From assembly GCF_043555885.1 (NCBI RefSeq), contig NZ_JBIGHX010000005.1:186001-250000 (forward strand): a stretch of DNA of 64,000 nt. The letters run 5' to 3'. Below, piece after piece: positions 51,518 through 59,744 of this stretch (positions within the stretch are counted from its first letter, which is position 1; the number at the start of each line of letters is the position of its first letter). The stretch comes from Pelomonas lactea. Its GTDB lineage: Bacteria; Pseudomonadota; Gammaproteobacteria; Burkholderiales; Burkholderiaceae_C. The notes beneath the pieces were generated by a model that did not search any database, was not told where the DNA came from, and worked only from the letters and a program-made list of their open reading frames with translations. Both the position numbers and the translations under genes were made by a program.

Positions 51518-52792
51518 TTACACCCGGCGCAGCAGCGGCCGCAGCGCGAACAGCGCCAGCGCGGCGGCGCCGGTGATGGCGCCCAGCAGCACGAAGAAGC
51601 CCGCCGGGCCCAGCCCTTGCAGGTGGCGGCCCACGACGCCCGACAGCAGGTTGCCGCCGAACGACGCCAGGAACCACGCCGCAATGACCGTGGCGCCCAT
51701 GCCGCGTGGCGCCAGCCGCGCAAACAGGCCCAGCCCCACGGGCAGGATGTACAGCTCCGCCAGCGTGTAGATCACGAAGAACGCGCCCACCCAGGCCATG
51801 CTCACCGGCGCACTGCCGTGCGTGGCGGCCACCAGCGCCAGCATCAGGTACGACAGCGCCACGCCCGCGGCGCCCAGCGCCATCTTGGTGAGGGGCGCCG
51901 GTTCGCGCCCGCGCTCGGCCGCGCGGCGCCAGCCGGCAATGACGAAGGGCGTGAACAGGAAGACGAACAACGGGTTCAGCGACTGCATCCACGTCACCGG
52001 CACGGTGATGCTGCCCAGCGCGCGGTCCACGCCCGCTTCGGCCCACACGGCCAGCGTGTTGCCGCTCTGCTCGTAGCCGCTGCGGAACACGACGACCGCC
52101 AGGCCCACCAGCAGCAAGGGCACGAAGCGTCGCGCGCCGCTGGGGGCGGCCGCGGGCGTGCCGGCGGGCGGCGCGGGCGCGCGGTCCGGGGGCAGGTGGC
52201 GTGCGCCCAGCGCGTAGATGGCCAGCCCCAGGCACATGCCGACGCCGGCCGCCCCGAAGCCCACGTGCCAGCCGTACACCTCGCCCAGCGTGCCGCACAC
52301 CAGCGGCGCCAGCAGGGCGCCGAGGTTCACGCCCACGTAGTAGACGTTGTACGAGCCGCCGCGGCGCGGGTCGTCTTCGGCGTACAGATCGCCCACCTGG
52401 CTGGGGAGGTTGGGCAGGAACAGGCCGTTGCCCAGCGCGATGAGCGCCAGCGCGGCGAAGAACGCCGACTCGAATGCGAGCGTGAAATGCCCCAGCGCCA
52501 TCAGCGAGCCGCCGATGAGGATGGCGCGGCGCCGGCCCAGCCAGCGGTCGGCGATGACGCCGCCGAAGATGGGCGTGAGGTACACGCCGCCCGTGTAGGC
52601 GCCGTAGATGAGCGACGCGTCCGCCTGCGGGAACTGCAGGTGCCGGATCATGTAGTAGATCAGCAGCGCCTTCATGCCGTAGAAGGAGAACTTCTCCCAC
52701 ATCTCGGTCAGGAACAGCACCACCAGCCCGCGCGGATGGCCGAACCATGGCGAGCTGGCCTGGGGCGGTGAGGTCTGCAGGGAAGCGTCCAC
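51518..52792 (-). CDS. POT/PTR2-family peptide transporter
   Basis: A 424-residue proton-coupled oligopeptide transporter, inner membrane. The family signature is present at the start: HPRGLVVLFLTEMWEKFSFYGMKALLIYY (the ExxERFxYYG motif as EMWEKFSFYG), then GGVIADRWLGRRRAILIGG and NLPSQVGDLY. About 12 membrane segments follow. The GTG at 52792 was chosen because GAAGGAG ends five bases before it, although the frame is open to 52861. It is divergent from the D-amino acid dehydrogenase gene, with a palindromic operator between. MlrD of microcystin degradation is of the same superfamily. Confidence 0.9.
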   Translation of the reverse strand: MDASLQTSPPQASSPWFGHPRGLVVLFLTEMWEKFSFYGMKALLIYYMIRHLQFPQADASLIYGAYTGGVYLTPIFGGVIADRWLGRRRAILIGGSLMALGHFTLAFESAFFAALALIALGNGLFLPNLPSQVGDLYAEDDPRRGGSYNVYYVGVNLGALLAPLVCGTLGEVYGWHVGFGAAGVGMCLGLAIYALGARHLPPDRAPAPPAGTPAAAPSGARRFVPLLLVGLAVVVFRSGYEQSGNTLAVWAEAGVDRALGSITVPVTWMQSLNPLFVFLFTPFVIAGWRRAAERGREPAPLTKMALGAAGVALSYLMLALVAATHGSAPVSMAWVGAFFVIYTLAELYILPVGLGLFARLAPRGMGATVIAAWFLASFGGNLLSGVVGRHLQGLGPAGFFVLLGAITGAAALALFALRPLLRRV

Positions 52793-52863
52793 GCGAACTC
52801 CTTCGTGCGACGGGCAAGGCGTCAATTTCAGCGTTGCCCAACAATTTTCATGATGGTACATTT

Positions 52864-52882
52864 ATTTTCCATTTTGGAAAAT
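52864..52882. promoter_or_regulatory. Palindromic operator 2, ATTTTCCA-TTT-TGGAAAAT
   Basis: A perfect 8-3-8 palindrome lying between the divergent transporter and dehydrogenase genes, 2 bp before the likely ATG of the latter. It shares TTTCCA-N3-TGGAAA with operator 1. A repressor here would block translation initiation region and promoter at once. Confidence 0.72.
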
Positions 52883-52884
52883 TG

Positions 52885-54036
52885 ATGTCGCCAGCCATGC
52901 GCCAAGAGACAACGAAGAACGTGGATTGCATCGTCATCGGTGCCGGCATCGCGGGGGCGTCGGTTGCTGCGTCGCTGGCGGGCGAGGCGAGTGTGGCGGT
53001 GCTGGAGACGGAACCTCATGCGGGTTACCACGCCACCGGCCGTTCCGCGGCGCTGTACTCGGCGCTGTATGGCAACGCCACCATCCGCGCGCTGACCCGG
53101 GCGAGCCTGGGCTACTTCCTGACCCCATCGCAGGGCATGGTGAAAAGCGCGCTGCTGCGCGAGCGGCACACGCTGTTCCTCGTCGGCGCGGGGCAGCTGG
53201 ACCTGGTGGCCGGTTTCACGGCCGATGCCGATGTGCGCGCGCGCACCGTGACGCTGGGCGTCGACGAGGTGCTGGCGTGCGTGCCGCTGCTGCAGCGCGA
53301 GCGCATCGCCGGTGCGCTGCTGGATCGCACGTCCGCCGACATCGACGTGGACCTGCTGCACCAGGGGTTCCTGCGCGCTGCGCGGGCCGCCGGGGCCGAG
53401 GTGCACCTGGGCAGCGCGCTGCAGTCGCTGGCGCGCGACGGCAACGGGTGGCTGGCCCGCACGGCGACGGGCGAGTTCCGCGCCGGCATCGTCATCAACG
53501 CGGCTGGCGCCTGGGCAGACGAGGTGGCGGGCCTGGCCGGCGTGGCGCCGGTGCCGCTGCAGCCGCTGCGGCGCACGGCCGTGCTCATCGAACTGCCCGA
53601 GGGGGTGGATGCCGGCGCGTGGCCGGCCGTCGTGGCCATCGACGAGAGCCAGTACTTCAAGCCCGACGCCGGCCTGCTGCTGATCTCGGCGGCCGACGAG
53701 ACGCCCAGCCCGCCCTGCGACGCCCAGCCCGAGGAGCTGGACGTGGCCATCGCGGTGGACCGCTTCGAGACGCTGACCGGCCGGCCCGTGCGGCGTGTGC
53801 GCCACCGCTGGGCCGGCTTGCGCGTGTTCAGCCCTGACCGCTCGCCGGTGGTGGGCTTCGAGCCGGGCGCGCCGGGCTTCTTCTGGTGTGCCGGACAGGG
53901 CGGGTATGGCATCCAGACGTCGCCGGCGCTGGGCCGCTTGGCGGCGTCGCTCGCGCTGGGCCGGGGTGTGCCGCAGGACCTGGTAGATGCGGGCGTCGGC
54001 GTGGCGGCCCTGTCGCCTGAGCGGTTTCGCGGCTAG
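52885..54036 (+). CDS. dauA: FAD-dependent D-amino acid dehydrogenase, DauA-like
   Basis: A 383-residue flavoenzyme of the D-amino acid oxidase family, closest in my reading to D-arginine dehydrogenase of Pseudomonas aeruginosa. Matching segments are CIVIGAGIAGASVAASL (FAD site), AGYHATGRSAALYSALYGN with the active-site His and Tyr, DIDVDLLHQGFLRAAR, and VINAAGAWADEVAGLAGV. SQYFKPDAGLL, RHRWAGLRVFSPD and CAGQGGYGIQTSPALG follow. DauA deaminates many D-amino acids to 2-oxo acids. ATG 52885 or 52897 may be the start. The stop overlaps the convergent Crp-type gene. Confidence 0.9.
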   Translation: MSPAMRQETTKNVDCIVIGAGIAGASVAASLAGEASVAVLETEPHAGYHATGRSAALYSALYGNATIRALTRASLGYFLTPSQGMVKSALLRERHTLFLVGAGQLDLVAGFTADADVRARTVTLGVDEVLACVPLLQRERIAGALLDRTSADIDVDLLHQGFLRAARAAGAEVHLGSALQSLARDGNGWLARTATGEFRAGIVINAAGAWADEVAGLAGVAPVPLQPLRRTAVLIELPEGVDAGAWPAVVAIDESQYFKPDAGLLLISAADETPSPPCDAQPEELDVAIAVDRFETLTGRPVRRVRHRWAGLRVFSPDRSPVVGFEPGAPGFFWCAGQGGYGIQTSPALGRLAASLALGRGVPQDLVDAGVGVAALSPERFRG

Positions 54037-54752
54037 GCGGCTGGTGCGTCGGCCTGGAAGCGCCTCAGCCCCTGCAGGTCCAGCACGCGCAGCCCGCCGT
54101 ACTCGATGCGGATCAGCCCCGCGTCGCCCAGCCGGTGCAGCGCCTGGTTCACGCGCTGGCGTGACAGCCCCACGAGGTAGCCCAGCTCCTGCTGCGTGAT
54201 GCGCAGCCAGTTGCCCACGCCGGGGTACAGCGTCGGGTGGAACAGGGCGGCGAGGTTGCGGGCGACGCGCACGTCGGGGTCGTGGATGCGGTCGGTCTCG
54301 CGCGCGCCGATGAACTGGCCCAGCCGCTCGTTGAGCTGGTCCAGCACGAAGCGGTTGAAGGCGATGCTGCCGTCCAGCAGCGCATGAAAGCTGTCGATGG
54401 GCAGGCCCGCCACGACGCTGGGCCGCAGCGCCTGGATGTTGTAGCGGTAGACCTCGCGCTTGAGCAGCGTGCCCTCGCCGAACCAGCCGCCCGGCGGGAT
54501 GCCGGTGAACGTGACGGCCTGGCCGGTCGAGTCGTCGTTGTTCATCTTCAGCAGGCCGTCGATGACGCCGAACCAGAACGTCGCCGGCCGGCCGATGCGG
54601 CACAGCCGCTCGCCGGGCTCGGCGTCGCCCACCTCCAGCGTGACGATGGCGCGCGAGCGCTGGGCGCCGTCCAGCAGCTTCAGCCACGGGATGGCGTCCA
54701 GCTCGGCCGGTGTCGGCTTGCGGGCGCGTTGGCGCAGGGGAATGTCCGCCAT
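54033..54752 (-). CDS. Crp/Fnr-family transcriptional regulator
   Basis: A 239-residue regulator. An effector-binding barrel spans about 35-140 (CRIGRPATFWFGVIDGLLKMNNDD, PPGGWFGEGTLLK). The winged-helix domain carries ITQQELGYLVGLSRQRVNQALHRLG. The recognition helix differs from FNR and CRP types. It is divergent from the acyl-CoA synthetase operon (120 bp between), so control of that operon by the small molecule being taken up is likely. No iron-sulfur cysteine set is seen. Confidence 0.87.
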   Translation of the reverse strand: MADIPLRQRARKPTPAELDAIPWLKLLDGAQRSRAIVTLEVGDAEPGERLCRIGRPATFWFGVIDGLLKMNNDDSTGQAVTFTGIPPGGWFGEGTLLKREVYRYNIQALRPSVVAGLPIDSFHALLDGSIAFNRFVLDQLNERLGQFIGARETDRIHDPDVRVARNLAALFHPTLYPGVGNWLRITQQELGYLVGLSRQRVNQALHRLGDAGLIRIEYGGLRVLDLQGLRRFQADAPAA

Positions 54753-54872
54753 GCGGGAAAGTCTGGGCCGTGAAGACCCGTAAATTGTCGTCGTACCGAC
54801 AGATGGGCGTCAAAGTACTGACCAGAATGGGTCGCACAGACGGGGGCCTGAGCCCTCGCGTTGGAGACAGGC

Positions 54873-56810
54873 TTGACGACCTTTCCTCGGCTCTTGCTCG
54901 ACCACGCGGCCCGCCGGCCCGACGCGCCGGCGTTGCGCGAAAAGGCCTTTGGCGTCTGGCAGACGCTGACCTGGGCACAGCTCGCGGCGCTGGTCAGGCA
55001 GCTGGCGCAGGGGCTGGCCGCGGCGGGGCTCAAGCGCGGCCAGCACCTGGTCGTCGTCGGCGAGAACCGACCGCGGCTGTACGCCAGCATGCTGGCGGCA
55101 CAGTCGCTGGGCGCCGTGCCGGTGCCGCTGTACCAGGACGCCGTCGCGGCCGAGTTCGTCTTCCCGATCAACAACGCCGAGATCGCCTTCGCGGTGGTGG
55201 AGGACCAGGAGCAGGTCGACAAGATGCTGGAGCTGCGCGAGCGGTGCCCGCAGCTGGCGCACATCTGGTTCGACGACCCGCGCGGCCTGCGCCACTACGA
55301 CGAGCCGGGCCTGGCGTCGCTGGACGCGCTGATCGAGCAGGGCCGCGCGGCGCCGGCCGATGTCTTCGCGCGCGAGGTGACGGCCGGTCAGCCCGGCGAC
55401 GTGGCGGCGCTGTTCTTCACGTCGGGCACGACCGGCAACCCCAAGGGCGTCATCCACACGCACGCGACGCTGATCGACCGCGCCCAGGCCGGCCAGCGCT
55501 TCGACAGGCTGACCGCCGACGAGGAGGTGCTGGCCTATCTGCCGCCGGCCTGGATAGGCCAGAACATCTTCAGCTTTGCGCAGTGGCTGGTGTGCGGCTA
55601 TGTCGTCAACTGCCCGGAGTCGGCGAGCACCGTCAGCATCGACCTGAAGGAAGTCGGCCCGACCTACTACTTCGCGCCGCCGCGCGTGTTCGAGGGGCTG
55701 CTGACGACGGTGATGATCCGCATGGAAGACGCGTCGGCACCCAAGCGCTGGCTGTTCGACCGCTGCATGACGCTGGCCCGCCGCGTCGGCCCGCGCCTGA
55801 TGGACAAGCAGCCGGTCAGCCTGCCGGACCGCCTCGCCTACGCGCTGGGCGATGTGCTCATCTACGGCCCGCTGCGCAACACGCTGGGCTTCTCGCGCGT
55901 GCGGATGGCCTACACGGCGGGCGAGGCCATCGGGCCCGACCTGTTCAGCTTCTACCGCGCGATCGGCATCAACCTGAAGCAGCTCTACGGCTCCACCGAG
56001 ACGGCCGTGTTCGTCTGCCTGCAGCCCGACCACGAGGCCCGCGCCGACACGGTGGGCGTGCCCATCGAGGGCGTGGAGATCAGGCTCACGGACGGCGGCG
56101 AACTGCTGGTGCGCTCGCCGGGGCTGCTGAAGGGCTATTACAAGAACGACGCCGCGACGGCCGAGGCGCTCACAGAAGATGGCTGGTTCCACACCGGCGA
56201 CGCCGGCTTCCTGACGCCGGGCGGGCACCTGAAGATCATCGACCGCGCCAAGGACGTGGGCCGGCTGCAGGGCGGCCCCTTCGACGGCGCGATGTTTGCG
56301 CCCAAGTACGTGGAGAACAAGCTGAAGTTCTTCCCGCACATCAAGGAGGCGGTGTGCTTCGGCGACCGCCGCGAGAAGGTCTGCGCCTTCATCAACATCG
56401 ACTTCGAGGCCGTCGGCAACTGGGCCGAGCGCCGCAACCTGCCCTACGCCGGCTACACCGACCTGGCGCAGCGCGCCGAGGTCTACCAGCTGATGCTGGA
56501 ATGCGTGGAGAAGGTCAACGCCGACCTCGCGCAGGACGAGCTGCTGGCCGGCAGCCAGATCAGCCGCTTCCTCGTGCTGCACAAGGAGCTGGATGCCGAC
56601 GACGGCGAGCTGACGCGCACGCGCAAGGTCCGCCGCGGCGCCATTGCCGACAAGTACGGCGTGCTCATCGACGCGCTGTACGACGGCAAGGCCTCGCAGT
56701 ACATCGAGACGCAGGTGAAGTTCGAGGACGGCCGCACGGCCCTGGTGGCGGCGGACCTGCGCATCGTCGAGGCGCGCACGTTCCCGGCGGTCAAGGGAGT
56801 CGCCGCATGA
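54873..56810 (+). CDS. AMP-binding acyl-CoA synthetase (long-chain type)
   Basis: A 645-residue adenylate-forming ligase that activates a carboxylic acid to its CoA thioester. The P-loop TSGTTGNPKGVIHTH, YGSTETAVFVC, and TGDAGFLTPGGHLKIIDRAKD are intact. Layout and length are those of long-chain acyl-CoA synthetases. TTG at 54873 (MTTFPRLLLDHA) is the likely start, since GGAGACAGG precedes it; a TTG 12 bases earlier is possible. Its stop overlaps the ATG of livG. The transporter genes that follow suggest that the imported acid is its substrate. Confidence 0.9.
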   Translation: MTTFPRLLLDHAARRPDAPALREKAFGVWQTLTWAQLAALVRQLAQGLAAAGLKRGQHLVVVGENRPRLYASMLAAQSLGAVPVPLYQDAVAAEFVFPINNAEIAFAVVEDQEQVDKMLELRERCPQLAHIWFDDPRGLRHYDEPGLASLDALIEQGRAAPADVFAREVTAGQPGDVAALFFTSGTTGNPKGVIHTHATLIDRAQAGQRFDRLTADEEVLAYLPPAWIGQNIFSFAQWLVCGYVVNCPESASTVSIDLKEVGPTYYFAPPRVFEGLLTTVMIRMEDASAPKRWLFDRCMTLARRVGPRLMDKQPVSLPDRLAYALGDVLIYGPLRNTLGFSRVRMAYTAGEAIGPDLFSFYRAIGINLKQLYGSTETAVFVCLQPDHEARADTVGVPIEGVEIRLTDGGELLVRSPGLLKGYYKNDAATAEALTEDGWFHTGDAGFLTPGGHLKIIDRAKDVGRLQGGPFDGAMFAPKYVENKLKFFPHIKEAVCFGDRREKVCAFINIDFEAVGNWAERRNLPYAGYTDLAQRAEVYQLMLECVEKVNADLAQDELLAGSQISRFLVLHKELDADDGELTRTRKVRRGAIADKYGVLIDALYDGKASQYIETQVKFEDGRTALVAADLRIVEARTFPAVKGVAA

Positions 56811-57631
56811 AGAAGATCGGCGACGTCATCCTCGACGTGAAGAACATCTCGCTGGCCTTCGGCGGCGTGAAGGCGCTGACGGACATCAGCTTCGACGTCC
56901 GCGAGCACGAGATCCGCGCCATCATCGGCCCCAATGGCGCCGGTAAGAGCTCGATGCTGAACTGCATCAACGGCGTCTACCAGCCGCAGCAGGGGGCGGT
57001 CACGCTGCGCGGCAAGACCTACCGCGGCATGAGCCCGCGCCAGGTGGCCGAGATGGGCGTGGCCCGCACCTTCCAGAACCTCGCGCTGTTCAAGGGCATG
57101 AGCGTGCTGGACAACATCATGACCGGCCGCAACCTGCGCATGAAGCGCGGCCTGTTCTGGCAGGCGCTGCACCTTGGCCCCGCGCGTCGGGAAGAGACCG
57201 AGCAGCGCGCGGCGGTGGAGCGCATCATCGACTTCCTCGAAATCCAGGCCTGGCGCAAGACGCCCGTCGGCCGCCTGCCCTACGGCCTGCAAAAGCGCGT
57301 GGACCTGGGCCGGGCCCTCGCCATGGAGCCTAGCCTGTTGCTGCTGGACGAGCCCATGGCCGGCATGAACGTGGAGGAGAAGCAGGACATGTGCCGCTTC
57401 ATCCTCGACGTCAACGACGAGTTCGGCACGACCATCGTGCTGATCGAGCACGACATGGGCGTCGTCATGGACATCTCGGACCGCGTGGTGGTGCTGGACT
57501 ACGGCAAGAAGATCGGCGACGGCACGCCGGACGAGGTGCGCGGCAACGCCGACGTGATCCGTGCCTATCTCGGTGGCGAGGCGCCCGGGCCGGCCGTGGC
57601 TGTGGCAGCGAAGCAGGCGGAGGTGGCGTGA
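56807..57631 (+). CDS. livG: Branched-chain-type ABC transporter ATPase LivG
   Basis: A 274-residue ATPase. Walker A IIGPNGAGKSS is near 41-51, the Q-loop region is VARTFQNLALF, and Walker B is LLLLDEPMAGMN; the signature is LPYGLQKRVDLGRAL, where YGLQ replaces SGGQ, a variation typical of LivG-like proteins. It powers a hydrophobic amino acid/organic acid importer. It overlaps the ligase stop (ATGA) and abuts livH. The first residues MKKIGDVILDVKNISLAFGG place the start firmly. Confidence 0.93.
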   Translation: MKKIGDVILDVKNISLAFGGVKALTDISFDVREHEIRAIIGPNGAGKSSMLNCINGVYQPQQGAVTLRGKTYRGMSPRQVAEMGVARTFQNLALFKGMSVLDNIMTGRNLRMKRGLFWQALHLGPARREETEQRAAVERIIDFLEIQAWRKTPVGRLPYGLQKRVDLGRALAMEPSLLLLDEPMAGMNVEEKQDMCRFILDVNDEFGTTIVLIEHDMGVVMDISDRVVVLDYGKKIGDGTPDEVRGNADVIRAYLGGEAPGPAVAVAAKQAEVA

Positions 57632-58560
57632 TGGGGCCGTTTCTCGAAACGCTGATCGGCGGCCTGATGGCCGGCATGCTGTATTCGCTGATCGCGCTGG
57701 GCTTCGTGCTCATCTTCAAGGCCAGCGGCGTCTTCAACTTCGCGCAGGGCGCGATGGTGCTGTTTGCCGCGCTGGCGATGGCGCGCTTCGCCGAGTGGCT
57801 GCCCAAGCTCACCGGCATGGACAGCAAGACGCTCATCAACGTGCTGGCGTTCGCCGGCGCGCTGGCGGTGATGGTGGTCGTGGCCTGGCTGGTGGAGCGG
57901 TTCGCGCTGTCGCGGCTTGTCAACCAGGAGGGCGTCACGCTGCTGATGGCCACGCTGGGCATCGCCTACCTGCTGGAAGGCGCCGGCCAGATGCTGTTCG
58001 GCAACGACATCTACAAGATCGACATCGGCCTGCCCAAGGACCCGATGTTCCTGTTGGAGCAGACCTTCCCCGGCGGCATCCTCGTCAGCAAGGAGGACCT
58101 GTACGCGGCGCTCATCGCGGCAGCGCTGGTGGCGGGCCTGAGCCTGTTCTTCCAGAAGACTGCCACCGGCCGCGCACTGCGCGCCGTGGCTGACGACCAC
58201 CAGGCCGCGCAGAGCATCGGCATCCCGCTCTCAAGCATCTGGGTCATCGTCTGGAGCGTGGCCGGCTTCGTCGCGCTGGTAGCCGGGATGATCTGGGGCA
58301 GCAAGCTGGGTGTGCAGTTCTCGCTGTCGCTGGTGGCGCTCAAAGCCTTGCCGGTGGTGATCCTGGGCGGCCTCACCAGCGTGCCGGGCGCCATCGTCGG
58401 CGGGCTGCTGATTGGCGTGGGCGAGAAGCTGTCGGAGGCCTACCTGGGACCGGCGCTCGGTGGCGGCATCGAGTACTGGTTCGGCTATGTGCTGGTGCTC
58501 GGCGTGCTGTTGGTGCGGCCGCAGGGGCTCTTCGGCGAAAAGATCATTGATCGAGTCTGA
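57631..58560 (+). CDS. livH: Branched-chain-type ABC transporter permease LivH
   Basis: A 309-residue inner-membrane permease with about eight helices. It starts MGPFLETLIGGLMAGMLYSLIALGFVLIFKASGVFNFAQG, the standard LivH opening. The ATPase-contact loop TATGRALRAVADDHQAAQSIGI and the final RPQGLFGEK are conserved. It overlaps the livG stop by one base and is followed by livM after a 62-bp gap holding a small stem-loop (58571-58606). Confidence 0.94.
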   Translation: MGPFLETLIGGLMAGMLYSLIALGFVLIFKASGVFNFAQGAMVLFAALAMARFAEWLPKLTGMDSKTLINVLAFAGALAVMVVVAWLVERFALSRLVNQEGVTLLMATLGIAYLLEGAGQMLFGNDIYKIDIGLPKDPMFLLEQTFPGGILVSKEDLYAALIAAALVAGLSLFFQKTATGRALRAVADDHQAAQSIGIPLSSIWVIVWSVAGFVALVAGMIWGSKLGVQFSLSLVALKALPVVILGGLTSVPGAIVGGLLIGVGEKLSEAYLGPALGGGIEYWFGYVLVLGVLLVRPQGLFGEKIIDRV

Positions 58561-58570
58561 TGAACTTGCG

Positions 58571-58606
58571 GGACAGACCGCCCGAGCGAAGCGAGTAGCT
58601 CTGTCC
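58571..58606 (+). other. Stem-loop between livH and livM
   Basis: GGACAGA pairs with TCTGTCC across 22 bases. No T run. It may set relative expression or message stability inside the operon. Confidence 0.35.
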
Positions 58607-58622
58607 TCAACTGACGAAGAAC

Positions 58623-59687
58623 ATGCTCTACAGAGAAAACGGCCAGTTCAAGACGACCTACCCGGCGGACAGCCAGATCCTGCCCATACGCCAGGACCGC
58701 ATCGCGATGGCGCTGCTGCTGGCGGTGGCCTTCATCGTCGTGCCTGCGGCGTCCAGCGAGTACCTGCTGCGCGCCATCTTCATTCCCTTCCTCATCCTCA
58801 GCCTCGCCGCGCTGGGGCTCAACGTGCTGGTGGGCTACTGCGGCCAGATCTCGCTGGGCTCCGGCGCCTTCATGGCGGTGGGCGCCTACGTGGCCTACAA
58901 CTGCCAGGCCCGGGTCGAAGGCATGCCGCTCATCGTGTCGCTGTTGGCCGGCGGGCTGGGCGCCACGGTGCTGGGCGTGGCGTTCGGCATCCCGTCGCTG
59001 CGCATCAAGGGCCTGTATCTGGCGGTGGCCACGCTGGCGGCGCAGTTCTTCGTGGACTGGGCCTGCCTGCGGCTGAAGTGGGTCACCAACGACTCGACTT
59101 CGGGCTCCGTCAGCGTCGCCAACCTGAACCTGTTCGGCGTGCCCATCGAGTCGCCGCAGTCGCGCTACCTGCTGTGCCTGGCGGTGGTGGTGCTGTTTGC
59201 GCTTGTCACCAAGAACCTCGTGCGCGGCCACATCGGCCGCTCGTGGATGGCCATGCGCGACATGGACGTCGCCGCCGCCGTCATCGGCATCCGGCCCATG
59301 CACGCCAAGCTCAGCGCGTTCGCCGTCAGCAGCTTCATCATCGGCGTGGCCGGCGCGCTGTGGGGTTTCGTGCACCTGGGCTCGTGGGAGCCGGCGGCGT
59401 TCGGCATCAACCGCTCGTTCGACCTGCTGTTCATGGTCATCATCGGCGGTTTGGGCTCCATCTCGGGCGCCTTCTTCGGCGCGGCCTTCATCGTCGTGCT
59501 GCCGCTGCTGCTGGACAAGCTGCCCTACTGGACCGGCCTGCCGATGGACACCGCCACCGCCTCGCATCTGGCGCTGATGATCTTCGGCGCCCTCATCGTG
59601 TTCTTCCTCATCAAGGAACCGCACGGCCTCGCGCGACTCTGGGCCACGGCCAAGGAGAAGCTGCGCCTCTGGCCTTTCCCGCATTGA
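58623..59687 (+). CDS. livM: Branched-chain-type ABC transporter permease LivM
   Basis: A 354-residue permease, paired with LivH. It has ALGLNVLVGYCGQISLGSGAFMAVGAYVA and the ATPase-contact loop GRSWMAMRDMDVAAAVIGIRPMHAKLSAF, followed by GGLGSISGAFFGAA. The final helix LIVFFLIKEPHGLARL matches the family. The N-terminus is longer than in E. coli LivM because it lacks a cleaved part and starts MLYRENGQFKTTYP. Three 10-base tandem repeats follow its end. Confidence 0.93.
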   Translation: MLYRENGQFKTTYPADSQILPIRQDRIAMALLLAVAFIVVPAASSEYLLRAIFIPFLILSLAALGLNVLVGYCGQISLGSGAFMAVGAYVAYNCQARVEGMPLIVSLLAGGLGATVLGVAFGIPSLRIKGLYLAVATLAAQFFVDWACLRLKWVTNDSTSGSVSVANLNLFGVPIESPQSRYLLCLAVVVLFALVTKNLVRGHIGRSWMAMRDMDVAAAVIGIRPMHAKLSAFAVSSFIIGVAGALWGFVHLGSWEPAAFGINRSFDLLFMVIIGGLGSISGAFFGAAFIVVLPLLLDKLPYWTGLPMDTATASHLALMIFGALIVFFLIKEPHGLARLWATAKEKLRLWPFPH

Positions 59688-59710
59688 TGCGCATTGATCC
59701 GCATTGATCC
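59681..59710 (+). repeat. Three tandem 10-bp repeats at the end of livM
   Basis: GCATTGATGC, GCATTGATCC and GCATTGATCC in a row. The first contains the livM stop codon, and each later copy adds another TGA in frame with it or near. The cause may be slippage. Confidence 0.55.
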
Positions 59711-59744
59711 TCACTGACCACAACGACGACAGGAGACAACGCTC

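Noticed and set aside
44841..54752. MlrA-type microcystinase
   Set aside because: No membrane protein with the CPBP-type motifs is found in or near the locus; the degradation of intact microcystin is therefore not claimed.
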